This document shows positions 54,091 to 63,236 of a DNA stretch of 64,000 nt, piece by piece. The DNA comes from Acidobacteria bacterium Ga0077522 (GTDB lineage Bacteria > Acidobacteriota > Vicinamibacteria > Vicinamibacterales > Vicinamibacteraceae): positions 1 through 64,000 of the forward strand of contig LNDN01000002.1 in assembly GCA_001464065.1 (NCBI GenBank), given 5' to 3'. Both the position numbers and the translations under genes were made by a program. The stretch's first letter is position 1. Each line of letters starts with the position of its first letter. The notes under the pieces are model-generated. The model had not been told where the DNA came from. It ran no database searches and saw nothing but the letters and a program-made list of their open reading frames with translations.

Positions 54091-54160
54091 CGGGAACCGG
54101 GAGTCGGGAACCGGAAACCGGGCACCGGGCACCGGGCACCGGGAGTCGGCAGTCGGGCAG
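54091..54160. repeat. Ten-unit heptamer array
   Basis: Ten successive 7-base units: CGGGAAC, CGGGAGT, CGGGAAC, CGGAAAC, CGGGCAC three times, CGGGAGT, CGGCAGT, CGGGCAG. All begin CGG and differ at positions 4-7. It resembles the short tandemly repeated repetitive (STRR) heptamers known from cyanobacteria, but with a different consensus. Confidence 0.9.
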
Positions 54161-54196
54161 TGGCGCGGGCGGTTCGACGCCGGAGCCGAGGGGCGG

Positions 54197-54202
54197 TACA
54201 GT
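54197..54202 (+). promoter_or_regulatory. -10 element upstream of the E1 gene
   Basis: TACAGT lies about 100 bases before the E1 ATG and five bases before a GTG that opens a short reading frame (54208-54261). Confidence 0.4.
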
Positions 54203-54207
54203 AGAGG

Positions 54208-54304
54208 GTGCGCCGCCCCATCACCGGAACGCCTCACACACGTAGCGCTACTCATGCTTGACCCTGCCCTTGCCGGCCCCTCCGAGGCCCCCGCCGCAGC
54301 ATGA
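54208..54304 (+). other. Two possible overlapping leader ORFs before E1
   Basis: A 17-codon frame starts at GTG 54208, five bases after TACAGT, and ends at TGA 54261. A 16-codon frame starts at ATG 54254 inside it and ends at TGA 54304, overlapping the E1 ATG (ATGA). Neither has a strong ribosome site. They may pass ribosomes on to E1 or be chance. Confidence 0.25.
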
Positions 54305-56427
54305 AGACCGTGGCGGAACACCCGACGCTGTCGACCGTCGAGACGTCCCACGGCGCCAGCCGTGACGTCCTGCTGCGCGCCTACCGCCTGATGGTGCTGT
54401 CGCGCCGCATCGACGACAAGGAGATCCAGCTCAAGAACCAGAGCCAGATCTACTTCCAGATCAGTGGAGCCGGACACGAGGCCATCCTGGTGGCGGCAGG
54501 GCTGGCCCTTCGCCCCGGCATCGACTGGGCCTATCCCTACTATCGCGATCGGGCGTTCTGCCTGGCTCTGGGGGTGACCCCGCTCGACATGCTCCTGCAG
54601 GGCGTCGGCGCCAAGGACGACCCGTCGTCTGGCGGCCGCCAGATGCCCTCGCACTGGGGGCACACGCGCTGGAACATCGTGTCCGGCTCCAGTCCGACGG
54701 GGACGCAGTGCCTGCAGGCGGTGGGCTGTGCAGAGGCGACCCGCCTGCTCACGACGTTGCCCAACCTCCCCGATGCGGAACGCCCGGCGCCCGACGCCGT
54801 GACCTACGTCTCGGTCGGCGACGGGACCACCAGCGAAGGCGAGTTCTGGGAGTCGCTGAATACGGCGAGCAACGGCCGCCTGCCGCTGGTCTACCTGGTC
54901 GAGGACAACGGCTACGCGATCTCCGTGCCGGTGGAGGTCCAGACCCCCGGTGGCGACATCTCCCGGCTGGTCGAGGCCTTCCCGCATCTGAAGGTGTTCC
55001 GCGTCGATGGCACCGACCTCGTGGCGAGCCTCGAGGTGATGACCGCGGCGGTGGCCTATGCGCGCAGCGGCGCCGGTCCTGCCTTCGTGCACGCGCAGGT
55101 GACCCGTCCCTACTCGCACTCGCTGTCAGACGACGAACGGTTGTACAAGACAGCGGAGGAACGGGCCCGGGAAGCCGCGCGGGACCCGATCGGGCGCGCC
55201 GCCGACCTGCTGCTCGGCGAGGGCCTCGCCACCCGCGAGGACCTCGATGCCCTGCACGCGGAGGTCGACCGCGAGATCGCCGCGGCCACCGACATCGCGC
55301 TCGCCGCCGAGAAGCCCGCCCGCGACACCGCCGGGCTGTACGTCTATTCGCCCGACGTCGACGTGACCGCCGCCTCCTGGACGACCGAACCTCGCACCGA
55401 GGGCAAGCCGGACACGATGGTGGCCGCCATCAACCGCACGTTGCGCGACGAACTCGCCGCCAACCCGCGCATCGTCGTCTTCGGCGAGGACGTGGCCGAT
55501 GCCAGCCGTGAGGACGCCCTGGCCGAAGTGTCGGGCAAGGGCGGCGTGTTCAAGGTGACGCATGGCCTGCAGCGCGAGTTCGGCGGCCAGCGCGTCTTCA
55601 ACTCGCCGCTGGCCGAAGCCAACATCGTGGGGCGCGCCACCGGGATGGCGACCCGCGGCCTGAAACCGGTCGTCGAGATCCAGTTCTTCGACTACATCTG
55701 GCCGGCGTTCATGCAGATTCGTGACGAGCTCACGATGCTGCGCTACCGATCCAACAACACCTTCAGCGCCCCCCTCGTCATCCGCTCGCCCATCGGCGGC
55801 TACCTGCGCGGCGGCGCGCCGTATCACAGCCAGTCCGGCGAGAGCATCTTCGCGCACTGCCCGGGCATCCACGTGGTGTTCCCGAGCAACGCGGTGGACG
55901 CGGCGGGCCTGCTGCGGACGGCGATTCGCTGCGACGACCCGGTGCTGTTCCTCGAACACAAGCACCTGTACCGCCAGACCTACAACAAGGGCATCTACCC
56001 CGGGCCCGACTACACGATCCCGTTCGGCAAGGCCGCCGTCCGCCGCGAAGGCAGCGACGTGACGGTGATCACGTGGGGCGCCCTCGTGCAGCGCTCGCTC
56101 CTGGCGGCCCAGCAGGCCGAGAAGGACGGCGTCAGCGTGCGCGTCCTCGACCTGCGGACGATCGCCCCCTGCGACTGGACGACGATCGGCCTGGCCGTCC
56201 GCGAGACCAATCGCGTGGTGATCGCCCACGAGGACACGCTGACGGCCGGCTTCGGCGCCGAGATCGCCGCACACATCGCCGAGCACTTCTTCGAGCACCT
56301 CGATGCGCCCGTGCTGCGGGTGGCCGCGATGGACACGCCGGTGGCGTACTGCCCGGACCTCGAGGAGGAGATCCTCCCGCAGTCGGCCGATGTCCTTGCC
56401 GCCATCCGCACGCTCGCGGCCTACTGA
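54301..56427 (+). CDS. 2-oxoisovalerate dehydrogenase-type E1, fused alpha-beta subunits
   Basis: A 708-residue thiamine-diphosphate enzyme. Residues 1-330 are the E1-alpha part with the ThDP/Mg motif [19 protein letters not shown] and VEDNGYAIS. Residues 370-708 are the E1-beta part with [22 protein letters not shown] as separated blocks and [16 protein letters not shown]. It should decarboxylate a branched-chain 2-oxoacid (or pyruvate-like) substrate and acylate an E2 lipoyl domain. Fused E1 is common in Acidobacteriota and Bacteroidota. No E2 or E3 gene is nearby. The downstream gene overlaps its end. Confidence 0.92.
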   Translation: MKTVAEHPTLSTVETSHGASRDVLLRAYRLMVLSRRIDDKEIQLKNQSQIYFQISGAGHEAILVAAGLALRPGIDWAYPYYRDRAFCLALGVTPLDMLLQGVGAKDDPSSGGRQMPSHWGHTRWNIVSGSSPTGTQCLQAVGCAEATRLLTTLPNLPDAERPAPDAVTYVSVGDGTTSEGEFWESLNTASNGRLPLVYLVEDNGYAISVPVEVQTPGGDISRLVEAFPHLKVFRVDGTDLVASLEVMTAAVAYARSGAGPAFVHAQVTRPYSHSLSDDERLYKTAEERAREAARDPIGRAADLLLGEGLATREDLDALHAEVDREIAAATDIALAAEKPARDTAGLYVYSPDVDVTAASWTTEPRTEGKPDTMVAAINRTLRDELAANPRIVVFGEDVADASREDALAEVSGKGGVFKVTHGLQREFGGQRVFNSPLAEANIVGRATGMATRGLKPVVEIQFFDYIWPAFMQIRDELTMLRYRSNNTFSAPLVIRSPIGGYLRGGAPYHSQSGESIFAHCPGIHVVFPSNAVDAAGLLRTAIRCDDPVLFLEHKHLYRQTYNKGIYPGPDYTIPFGKAAVRREGSDVTVITWGALVQRSLLAAQQAEKDGVSVRVLDLRTIAPCDWTTIGLAVRETNRVVIAHEDTLTAGFGAEIAAHIAEHFFEHLDAPVLRVAAMDTPVAYCPDLEEEILPQSADVLAAIRTLAAY

Positions 56428-57475
56428 CCTGTCGACGTCGATCAGGGTCGCGACGGCGCTGATCTGCGTCGTCGCAGCGGCGCTGGCGGCCGGCGTTCCG
56501 GCCTCCGTCGCCGCGGCGGCGCGCGCGCAGGTGCTCAGGTCGGTCGGCGGCATTCCGGCCTTCCTGGCCGGCGAGTTCGAGAACGCGACCGGCTTCGCGC
56601 GCCGGCCCGACGGCTCCTCGCTCGTCTTCGATCGGCGCCGGCATCGCGTCTACCAGATCGATGCGGCGCGCACCGTCGTCTCTCCCCTGGTCGAGATCGG
56701 CTACGAGACCGGTCGGGTGCTGCGTCCGACCTCGTTCGACGTCGCGGACTCGGGTGACTTCATCGTCGCCGACGCGCCAGGTCGCCGGCCGCGGGTGTCG
56801 GTCTTCCAGGCCAACGGCAAGGCCCTCAACACGTTCGATGTCGCCGCCACCGAGTCGCCCCGCGTCATCGTCGACAACGTCGTGCTCAACGGCATCGGGG
56901 CCGCGCGCTACACGGGCACGACGGTGCTCCTCAATCAGCCCGAACGCGGCGTGCTCGTCACCGAGTACAGCGTGACCGGCGTCGTGCAGCGCCAGATGGG
57001 TCAGCTGAGGCGCACGGGGTTCGAGAGCGACCCCGACGTGCATCTCGCGTTCAACACGGCCCTGCCGCTGCCGACGCGGGATGGCGGCCTGTACGTCGTG
57101 TTCCTGTCGGGACCGCCGGCCTTCCGCAAGTACTCCGCGAGCGGCGTGCTCGAGTTCGAACGGGTCATCCAGGGTCGCGAGATTGATGCGCTCGTCCTGC
57201 GGATGCCGACGCAGTGGCCACGGCGCCGCGTCGACGACGTGAGTGTCCCGGTCGTGCCGCCGATGGTCCGCACCGCGGCGGTCGATCGGCAGGGGCGACT
57301 GTGGGTGGCGATGCCGACCTCGCACATCTACGTGTTCGACGAGGACGGCGAGAAGGTGCAGACGTGGCAGCTGGCTGGCGCCGGTGTCCTCACGCCCTCC
57401 TCGCTGTGGTTCGCGCCGGACGGGCGCCTGCTCGTGACACCCGGCCTCTACGAGTTCGCCCCGCCGATCGGCTGA
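56390..57475 (+). CDS. Exported beta-propeller-like protein
   Basis: About 361 residues. A hydrophobic leader ([19 protein letters not shown]) is followed by strand-turn repeats such as [67 protein letters not shown] and [13 protein letters not shown], the look of a six-bladed NHL/SMP-30-type propeller. No enzyme motif is seen. ATG 56390 lies 38 bases inside the E1 gene and is the only ATG giving a full signal peptide. Function unknown. Confidence 0.7.
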   Translation: MSLPPSARSRPTDLSTSIRVATALICVVAAALAAGVPASVAAAARAQVLRSVGGIPAFLAGEFENATGFARRPDGSSLVFDRRRHRVYQIDAARTVVSPLVEIGYETGRVLRPTSFDVADSGDFIVADAPGRRPRVSVFQANGKALNTFDVAATESPRVIVDNVVLNGIGAARYTGTTVLLNQPERGVLVTEYSVTGVVQRQMGQLRRTGFESDPDVHLAFNTALPLPTRDGGLYVVFLSGPPAFRKYSASGVLEFERVIQGREIDALVLRMPTQWPRRRVDDVSVPVVPPMVRTAAVDRQGRLWVAMPTSHIYVFDEDGEKVQTWQLAGAGVLTPSSLWFAPDGRLLVTPGLYEFAPPIG

Positions 57476-57497
57476 TCCGCACCGGTCCGACGCGCGG

Positions 57498-57503
57498 TAC
57501 GGT
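57498..57503 (+). promoter_or_regulatory. -10 element for leaderless S1C protease mRNA
   Basis: TACGGT ends six bases before ATG 57510. Confidence 0.5.
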
Positions 57504-57509
57504 GAGGGC

Positions 57510-58406
57510 ATGACTGCTGCTCCCTCTCCGCTGAAGGTGCTCGCGGACGCCATCCGCGAGACGGCTCACGCCGCGTCGGCCGGCATCGTCCAGGTGCGGG
57601 CGCGCGGGGCACGTCCGGCCACCGCGGCGCACATCGGTGACGACCTGGTGGTGGCCCCGCTGCACGGGCTGGACCGCGACGAAGGGCTCGTCGTGATCCG
57701 CGGAGACGACGCCTTCGACGCGACGGTGGCCGGGCGGGACGACGCCCTGGACCTCGCGCTGCTGCGCGTGGCAGGGTTCGGCGCGTCGCCCCTGTCATTG
57801 GCGACGGAGCCGGCCGACGCGGCTCAGCTGGTCGTCGGGGTGGCGCGCAGCTGGCAGGGCGATCTGATGGCGCGCCTCGCCAGCGTCACCGGCCAGACGT
57901 GCCCGCTGCGTCGCTGGCGCGCCGAACCGCTGCCGGCACTGTTGCGGACGGATCTCGCGCCCGGCCGAGGGGTGTCCGGCGGGGTGCTCGTCGATCCGGA
58001 TGGCCGGGTACAGGCGTGGCTGACCACCGGTCTCAGCCGTGGCAGTGTCGTGGGCATCCCGACGACGCTGCTGATGGACCGCCTGGCGCGGCTCGCGGCC
58101 CACGGCCGCATCCGCCGCGGGTACGTCGGCATGGCGGTCCAGCCCGTGGCGCTGCCGCCCGCCCAGCAGGGCCATGGCACTCAGGGCCTGCTGGTCAGCG
58201 GCATGGATGCCACCGGTCCGGCGACGACCGCCGGGCTGTTCGTGGGCGATGTCCTGCTCACCGCCGACGGCCAGCCGCTGACCGAACCCGGGGCCCTGCA
58301 GGCCCTGCTGGCCGAATCGCGCATCGGCGCCGCGCTGGCCGTTCAGGTGCTGCGCGGCACCACGTTGCATGACATGACGCTCACCGTGGGCGAACGCGCC
58401 CGGTGA
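57510..58406 (+). CDS. Trypsin-like (S1C) PDZ protease without signal peptide
   Basis: A 298-residue HtrA-like protein. A degenerate trypsin fold (residues 15-185) keeps His in VVAPLHGL, Asp in DDALDLALLRV and Ser in GRGVSGGVLVD. A PDZ domain follows (GYVGMAVQPVALPP, ATTAGLFVGDVLLTADGQPL). There is no signal peptide or membrane helix, so unlike DegP it should stay in the cytoplasm. It is coupled to a LuxR-type regulator by a GTGA overlap, suggesting a regulatory pair. Activity is uncertain because the motifs deviate from GNSGGP. Confidence 0.82.
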   Translation: MTAAPSPLKVLADAIRETAHAASAGIVQVRARGARPATAAHIGDDLVVAPLHGLDRDEGLVVIRGDDAFDATVAGRDDALDLALLRVAGFGASPLSLATEPADAAQLVVGVARSWQGDLMARLASVTGQTCPLRRWRAEPLPALLRTDLAPGRGVSGGVLVDPDGRVQAWLTTGLSRGSVVGIPTTLLMDRLARLAAHGRIRRGYVGMAVQPVALPPAQQGHGTQGLLVSGMDATGPATTAGLFVGDVLLTADGQPLTEPGALQALLAESRIGAALAVQVLRGTTLHDMTLTVGERAR

Positions 58407-59050
58407 GCCACGCGTCAGAGGGTGCGAGACACTTGCTCATGGACATCCTGCTCATCGCCCCGTCCGCACGGCGCCGCGACCAGCTCAGGGAGCGGTTGCT
58501 GGGCGCGGGCCTCGTGCCGGCGGCCGAAGCCGCCGTCCCCAGCGATGCCGAGGACGTGACGGCCTCGGTCGGGCTGGCCGACGCCGTTCCTGAAGGGCGG
58601 GCATGGTTGCAGGCGCTCATGCCCCTGCAGGGGCTCGCGGTGATCGGTGCCGCGCCGACGTCGGTGGACCGCTTGCGGGATCTGGCGTTGACGGGATGGG
58701 CCGCCCTGCCTGTGGACGTCTCGCCGACTCACCTGCGTCAGGCCCTGGAGATGGTGGACGCCGGCTTCGGGGTGGCGCCGAGCGACTGGATGCGTCCGAG
58801 CCCGGCCACCGTCGTGGTGCCGCGGACGGAGGTCGATGACGACCTGCAGGATGCCGCCCTGACCGACCGCGAGACCGATGTGCTCGATCTGCTGGCCGAG
58901 GGGTTGTCGAATCAGCGCATCGCGGAGCGGCTCGGCATCAGCCCGCACACGGTGAAGTTCCACATCGCGTCGATCTACGACAAGCTCGACGCCCGCACCC
59001 GGACGCAGGCCGTGCGTCACGCGCTCGACCGCGGCCTGCTGCACCTGTAG
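58403..59050 (+). CDS. LuxR/NarL-type regulator with receiver-like domain lacking the phospho-Asp
   Basis: A 215-residue protein from GTG 58403 (or 203 from ATG 58439). The C-terminus is a typical LuxR HTH: LTDRETDVLDLLAEGLSNQRIAERLGISP followed by HTVKFHIASIYDKLDA. The N-terminal 120 residues begin like a receiver (MDILLIAPSARRRDQLRERLLGAGL), but the acidic pocket and phosphorylated Asp are missing and the middle is shortened. It probably responds to something other than a histidine kinase, perhaps the upstream protease with which it overlaps by four bases. A perfect palindrome follows the stop. Confidence 0.85.
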   Translation: MSHASEGARHLLMDILLIAPSARRRDQLRERLLGAGLVPAAEAAVPSDAEDVTASVGLADAVPEGRAWLQALMPLQGLAVIGAAPTSVDRLRDLALTGWAALPVDVSPTHLRQALEMVDAGFGVAPSDWMRPSPATVVVPRTEVDDDLQDAALTDRETDVLDLLAEGLSNQRIAERLGISPHTVKFHIASIYDKLDARTRTQAVRHALDRGLLHL

Positions 59051-59105
59051 CTGCCGGACTTGTCCGGCAGTCACACCTGAGGGGACCGTGGGACAAAGTC
59101 CGACG
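59051..59105. repeat. Double palindrome between convergent genes
   Basis: CTGCCGGAC, TT, GTCCGGCAG (59051-59070) is a 20-base palindrome directly after the LuxR stop. GGACAAAGTCCGACG (59091-59105) follows and repeats part of the 51884-51902 palindrome. No T run is present. The pair may serve as a two-way terminator. Confidence 0.6.
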
Positions 59106-59106
59106 G

Positions 59107-59877
59107 CTACTTCGTCTGCAGCCGCGACACCAGCAGGTCGCGGTAGCACTGGCATTCCTCGTCGAACCAGACGGCGCTGAACTCGGCGGCCATCGCGGCC
59201 GTCTCGTCGGGCGTGTAGGGCGGCCCGCCCGCGGCTTCGACGAGAGCACGCTTGTGCGCGGCGAAGGCCCGCGGTGGCCGCGAGGCCAGTTGCCGCGCCA
59301 CGGTCAGGGCGCGATGCCGCACGTTGTTCATCGGCACCAGTTCCTCGACGATGCCGTGCTGCTCCGCGGCCTGGGCGCGCCAGGCGTGCCCTTCGAGGAA
59401 CATCTGTCGAGCCGTCGGTCCCGGCACCACGGACGCCATCGCCTGCACCATGCGCGACGGCAGCACGACGCCGAGCGTGACCTCGTTCAGGGCGAACTGG
59501 AAGTCCCCCTCCGCCATCAGCCGCTCGTCACAGGCCAGCGCCAGAATCGACCCGCCGCCATAGCTGTGCCCGTTGATGCCGGCCACCGTCGGCTTCGGCA
59601 ACGTCCGCAGCGTATCGAACAGGCGGATGAAGTGCCCCATGTACATCTGCAGCTTCTCGGGGGCGTAGGCAAACACTTCCTGCACGTCGAAGCCGCCGCA
59701 GAACATCTTCGGCACGCCGCTGGTGATGACGACGCCGTGCGTGCGGTCGTCGGCGCCGGCATGGTTCAGCGCCTGCTGCAGTTCGTCGACCATCTCGCAG
59801 TTGAGCGCGTTGGCCTTGCCGCGCGACAGCGTGATGACGAGGACGCCTTCTTCCCGGTCGAGCGTGATGTGCTGCAC
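59107..59877 (-). CDS. Enoyl-CoA hydratase/isomerase family protein
   Basis: A 256-residue crotonase-fold enzyme. CoA-binding and oxyanion segments: SRGKANALNCEMVDEL, MFCGGFDVQEVF and NGHSYGGGSILALACD. Glu residues at the hydratase positions are partly replaced (ALNEVTLG keeps one), so the isomerase or another crotonase reaction is possible. The C-terminal trimerisation helix holds WFDEECQCYRDLLVSRL. The GTG start has GGAG seven bases upstream; TAGACT further upstream is a likely -10. Confidence 0.88.
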   Translation of the reverse strand: MQHITLDREEGVLVITLSRGKANALNCEMVDELQQALNHAGADDRTHGVVITSGVPKMFCGGFDVQEVFAYAPEKLQMYMGHFIRLFDTLRTLPKPTVAGINGHSYGGGSILALACDERLMAEGDFQFALNEVTLGVVLPSRMVQAMASVVPGPTARQMFLEGHAWRAQAAEQHGIVEELVPMNNVRHRALTVARQLASRPPRAFAAHKRALVEAAGGPPYTPDETAAMAAEFSAVWFDEECQCYRDLLVSRLQTK

Positions 59878-59949
59878 GAGTGACTCCGTGTCGGGTGGCG
59901 CAGGCGATGCGCCAGTTCGCAGTCTAGCGCTGTTCGAGCCACGCCGCGC

Positions 59950-60933
59950 TCAGTGGCGGTCGAGTGACAGGGTGGCCCAGCGATCGCGCGACCACACGTC
60001 GCAGCGCTCGTCGCCCCGGCCTGGCCAGTCGAAGCACAGGCCTCCGATGAAGCGTCCGTGCTCATCGGGCCCGATCACGACGATCCGCAGGGTCAGGGCG
60101 ACGGGGTCGCCGACGGCTCGGCGTGCCGTTCGGGCCAGGGCCTCGGCGTCAGCGCGCAACGCCCTGGCGCGTGATGCCAGGGCCTCGACCCATGCGTCGT
60201 GCTCCGGCGTCGGCCCCTCGGCCCCGGCCGTCAGCACGACGGAGACGTCCAGCCCGGCGAACCGGAACGGCTCGGCGGTGCTCCACATCCGCTCCCCGCT
60301 GTAGACGATGCGGCCGAGCCGTGCATCGACGCGCTCGAGCAGGGTGCCGTCGGAGCCGTCCTCGCCATCGGCCAGGACGACGTGCGGCTCGAGGCGATCC
60401 CACAGGGCAGTCGATCGCACGTACGCCTCGTCGACGGCATCGTGCATCGAGTCGTAGTACAGCCGTCCCTCGCAGGCCGTCTCACCGGCCGCAGGCCCGA
60501 TGGCGATCTGCCAGGGGGTCAGGTCGTCGCCGGAGAGTCCGAGCGGCGCCATCGCCCTGGCCAGCACCGTGCGGGCCTCGGTGTCGATCGTCTCGAGCCG
60601 GGGCAGCGCCGCCTGCATCCAGACGCGGTGTGTGTCCTGCGGCCCATCGGGACCGGCCAGTACCAGCACTTCGATGTACTCGTCGGCGAGCGCCAGATCG
60701 TCGTCACGCGTCCAGGAGTCGTGGCCGTCGAACGTCAGGTCGCCGAAGACCGGGTCCGTGATCATCGTCGGACGCACGCGATCGGCCGGCGGCGTCGGCA
60801 CGGGGGCAAGGGGATCGCCTCCGGCGCGTGGCGTGGCTCCGGTGGACAGGTCGCGGGTCGCCCGGCGCTGGAACCACGCCAGGCCGAGGACGATCACGAG
60901 CAGGACGATGGCGACGACAAGCAGTGGAGACAT
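59950..60933 (-). CDS. Membrane-anchored protein of unknown function
   Basis: A 327-residue protein with one N-terminal helix (LLVVAIVLLVIVLGLAWF) and a soluble, acidic and Trp-containing domain. No known motif is recognised. It begins 12 bases after the end of the upstream membrane protein gene, so the two are an operon; both carry a hydrophobic anchor and similar-looking alpha/beta C-domains. Confidence 0.7.
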   Translation of the reverse strand: MSPLLVVAIVLLVIVLGLAWFQRRATRDLSTGATPRAGGDPLAPVPTPPADRVRPTMITDPVFGDLTFDGHDSWTRDDDLALADEYIEVLVLAGPDGPQDTHRVWMQAALPRLETIDTEARTVLARAMAPLGLSGDDLTPWQIAIGPAAGETACEGRLYYDSMHDAVDEAYVRSTALWDRLEPHVVLADGEDGSDGTLLERVDARLGRIVYSGERMWSTAEPFRFAGLDVSVVLTAGAEGPTPEHDAWVEALASRARALRADAEALARTARRAVGDPVALTLRIVVIGPDEHGRFIGGLCFDWPGRGDERCDVWSRDRWATLSLDRH

Positions 60934-60945
60934 GGTGTCTGCCGT

Positions 60946-62049
60946 TCAACGGATGGTGTAGGTGTGCAGGCCGTCAGTCGACTGCACACGGTACTCGTGA
61001 CCGCGGTCCGCGTCACAGCGCAGGTGCAGCGTCACCACCGGTGGCGAGCCGCTGCCGACGTCGAGTGCAGCGATCCGGAAGCGCGGCAGCCCGACGCCTC
61101 GGCCCTGGGCGGCCCGCTGCGCCGGTTCGGACGCGCGCAGCAGGACCTCGAAGCTGCGCTGGATGGCTTGCCGGGCGATGTCGAGCGCCGCGGGATCCGC
61201 GCCCTGCGCGTCGCCGGCAATCTTGACGGCGAAGTCGCGATCGTCACGGTGCGCCCACCATCCGCCGTCCGACGACGAGTAGGTCAGCACACCGAGCACT
61301 CGATCTTCCCGCCCCTGCCCCGACCGGCCTCGCGCACTGGTGGAGCCGTGCGCGCCGTCGTGCGCCTCGCCGACCTTGGCGGCACTGGCCGCCCCGGCCG
61401 GGGCGAGGATCTCGCGCTCGCGGCTCCCGGACGCCCCCGGCTGCGCGGGGCGCTTGCCCTTGCTCCGCAGCTTGCGCAACGTCGCCTCGTTGGCGTCCTG
61501 GACGCCGCTGCTGCGCGGTGCGTCCTTCTTCTGCTTGCGGCTGGCCGAGACGACGTTGCTGGCGATGGAGAGGAAGACCAGGCCGCCAATCACCCAGGGC
61601 AACCAGTCACCGACGTGGTCGAGCGCATAGCCCGCCTCACCGAGGGCCCGGTCGGCCACCCGTCGCGCCGGATGCCCGGCGTCGTCCCCCCGGATGCCGG
61701 CCCAGGCCCAGTCCACCCAGCGGCCGACGAAGACGAACAGGAGCGGAATCGGCACCAGATTGGCCACGCACCCGGGCATGCCCTTGAGAATCTCGGTCCC
61801 CGTGACCTTTCCCTTCTTCGCCGGCTGCGGCGGCCGCTGGAAGACGCCGCGGACCATCCAGGTCCAGGCCGCGATGTAGAGCCAGATCGAGGCGATGGCC
61901 CTGAAGAACAACGCCCCGTTGCGGGCGTCCGCCTCAGGCTGGGTGGCCAGGTTGGCCGAGAGGAAGAACAGCGCCGTCACGACCGCGAGGTTCACCGCGA
62001 ACCAGAAGGTGGCGCTGAGGACGCGAAGGAGCCACGACAGGACAGGCAT
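60946..62049 (-). CDS. Membrane protein of unknown function
   Basis: A 367-residue protein. Four hydrophobic segments lie in the first 170 residues (LLRVLSATFWFAVNLAVVTALFF, FRAIASIWLYIAAW, LVPIPLLFVFVG, WLPWVIGGLVFLSIASNVV), then a Lys/Arg/Ala-rich linker and a soluble C-domain with WWAHRDDRDFAVKIAG. No family recognised. TACACT on the minus strand at 62066-62061 lies 11 bases before the ATG. It is divergent from the CpaF-type ATPase gene with a 43-base gap. Confidence 0.7.
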   Translation of the reverse strand: MPVLSWLLRVLSATFWFAVNLAVVTALFFLSANLATQPEADARNGALFFRAIASIWLYIAAWTWMVRGVFQRPPQPAKKGKVTGTEILKGMPGCVANLVPIPLLFVFVGRWVDWAWAGIRGDDAGHPARRVADRALGEAGYALDHVGDWLPWVIGGLVFLSIASNVVSASRKQKKDAPRSSGVQDANEATLRKLRSKGKRPAQPGASGSREREILAPAGAASAAKVGEAHDGAHGSTSARGRSGQGREDRVLGVLTYSSSDGGWWAHRDDRDFAVKIAGDAQGADPAALDIARQAIQRSFEVLLRASEPAQRAAQGRGVGLPRFRIAALDVGSGSPPVVTLHLRCDADRGHEYRVQSTDGLHTYTIR

Positions 62050-62079
62050 GGGGTTGCTGAAGTGTACCCGCGCCTCGGC

Positions 62080-62085
62080 TAGGAT
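62080..62085 (+). promoter_or_regulatory. -10 element before cpaF-like gene
   Basis: TAGGAT ends seven bases before ATG 62093, giving a leaderless or nearly leaderless mRNA. AGGA in the same bases could instead act as a ribosome site, so the two readings compete. Confidence 0.4.
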
Positions 62086-62092
62086 GGCGGCC

Positions 62093-63172
62093 ATGCGTGT
62101 CATCGACAAGCCGGGCCTGGCGCCCATCCGGCATCTCCTCGAGGATGCCGCGGTCACCGAGATCATGATCAACGGGCCGCAACAGGTGTTCGTCGAGCGG
62201 GCCGGCCAGATGGTGGAGGTCCCGGCCGTCTTCACTCACCCGTCGCAACTGGACCTGCTCGTCGACAACCTCGTCGTCGCTGCCGGGCGCGGCGTCAGCG
62301 CACGGGCACCGATGGCGGATTTCCGGATGGACGATGGCTCGCGCGTCAACGTGTGCATCGCGCCGGTGTCGTTGCAGGGTCCAGCGGTCACCATCCGCAA
62401 GTTCACCCACGCCGTCCGCTCGTTCAACGATCTGGTCCGCGCGGGCACGCTGACGATGCGCATGGCGGAGTTCCTGGCGTGTGCAGTGCGGGCTCGCCTC
62501 AACATCCTCTTCTCCGGGGGCACCGGCACGGGCAAGACGACCACGCTCGGCATCCTGGCCAACCAGATCACCCGCGGGGAGCGGGTGGTGGTCATCGAGG
62601 ACACGGCGGAGCTCGATCTCTCCATCGGCCACTGCGTCCGGCTGGAATCGCGCCGCGCCAACAACGAGGGGGCCGGCGCCATCACGCTCGGGGACCTGCT
62701 GCGCAACAGCCTCCGGATGCGGCCGACCCGAATCCTGGTCGGCGAGATCCGCGGCGACGAGGCGTTCGAGATGGTCCACGCGATGACCAGCGGCCACGAC
62801 GGCTCGATGGCCGTCCTGCACGCCAGTTCGCCGGCGCACGCCGTCGCCAGGCTCGAGCTGATGCTGCTGTCCCGGGGCCTCGCGCTGCCGCTGTGGGCGA
62901 TTCAGCGCCAGATCAGCACCAGCGTCGACCTCATCCTGCAGCACGAGATCCTGCAGGACGGCGTCCGGCGGATCACGCACGTGTGCGAGGTCGGCGAGGT
63001 CGAGGACGGGCAGGTGCGGACCGAACCGCTGTTCGAGTACCGGCTGGCGGGCTACGACGCCGCGGGGCGGGCCGTCGGCCGATTCGTGGCCACCGGACGG
63101 CGGCCCCGCTTCCACGAGAAGCTTCGGTTGGTGGCGGGCGACGCCGTCGACGCCCTGCTGGCCGCCGACTAG
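62093..63172 (+). CDS. CpaF/VirB11-family secretion ATPase, solitary
   Basis: A 359-residue AAA+-like secretion ATPase. N-domain with [18 protein letters not shown]; Walker [11 protein letters not shown]; Asp box [11 protein letters not shown]; Walker B-type [15 protein letters not shown]; His box [10 protein letters not shown]. This is the Tad/type IV pilus-like CpaF form with the short N-domain. No tadB, tadC, rcpA or pilin gene lies nearby, so its partner system must be elsewhere or it acts alone. ATG 62093 is chosen; ATG 62084 is in frame but lies on the -10/SD bases. Confidence 0.9.
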   Translation: MRVIDKPGLAPIRHLLEDAAVTEIMINGPQQVFVERAGQMVEVPAVFTHPSQLDLLVDNLVVAAGRGVSARAPMADFRMDDGSRVNVCIAPVSLQGPAVTIRKFTHAVRSFNDLVRAGTLTMRMAEFLACAVRARLNILFSGGTGTGKTTTLGILANQITRGERVVVIEDTAELDLSIGHCVRLESRRANNEGAGAITLGDLLRNSLRMRPTRILVGEIRGDEAFEMVHAMTSGHDGSMAVLHASSPAHAVARLELMLLSRGLALPLWAIQRQISTSVDLILQHEILQDGVRRITHVCEVGEVEDGQVRTEPLFEYRLAGYDAAGRAVGRFVATGRRPRFHEKLRLVAGDAVDALLAAD

Positions 63173-63224
63173 GTGCGGGACGGCCCGAAGGGCGAACATC
63201 GGACGAATCGTCGCCGCCGGCCAC

Positions 63225-63230
63225 TATACT
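63225..63230 (+). promoter_or_regulatory. -10 element for leaderless typA mRNA
   Basis: TATACT ends six bases before ATG 63237. No consensus -35 is visible. Confidence 0.55.
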
Positions 63231-63236
63231 GGTGGG

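Noticed and set aside
54091..54160. CRISPR array
   Set aside because: Units are contiguous 7-mers without spacers and no cas gene is present.
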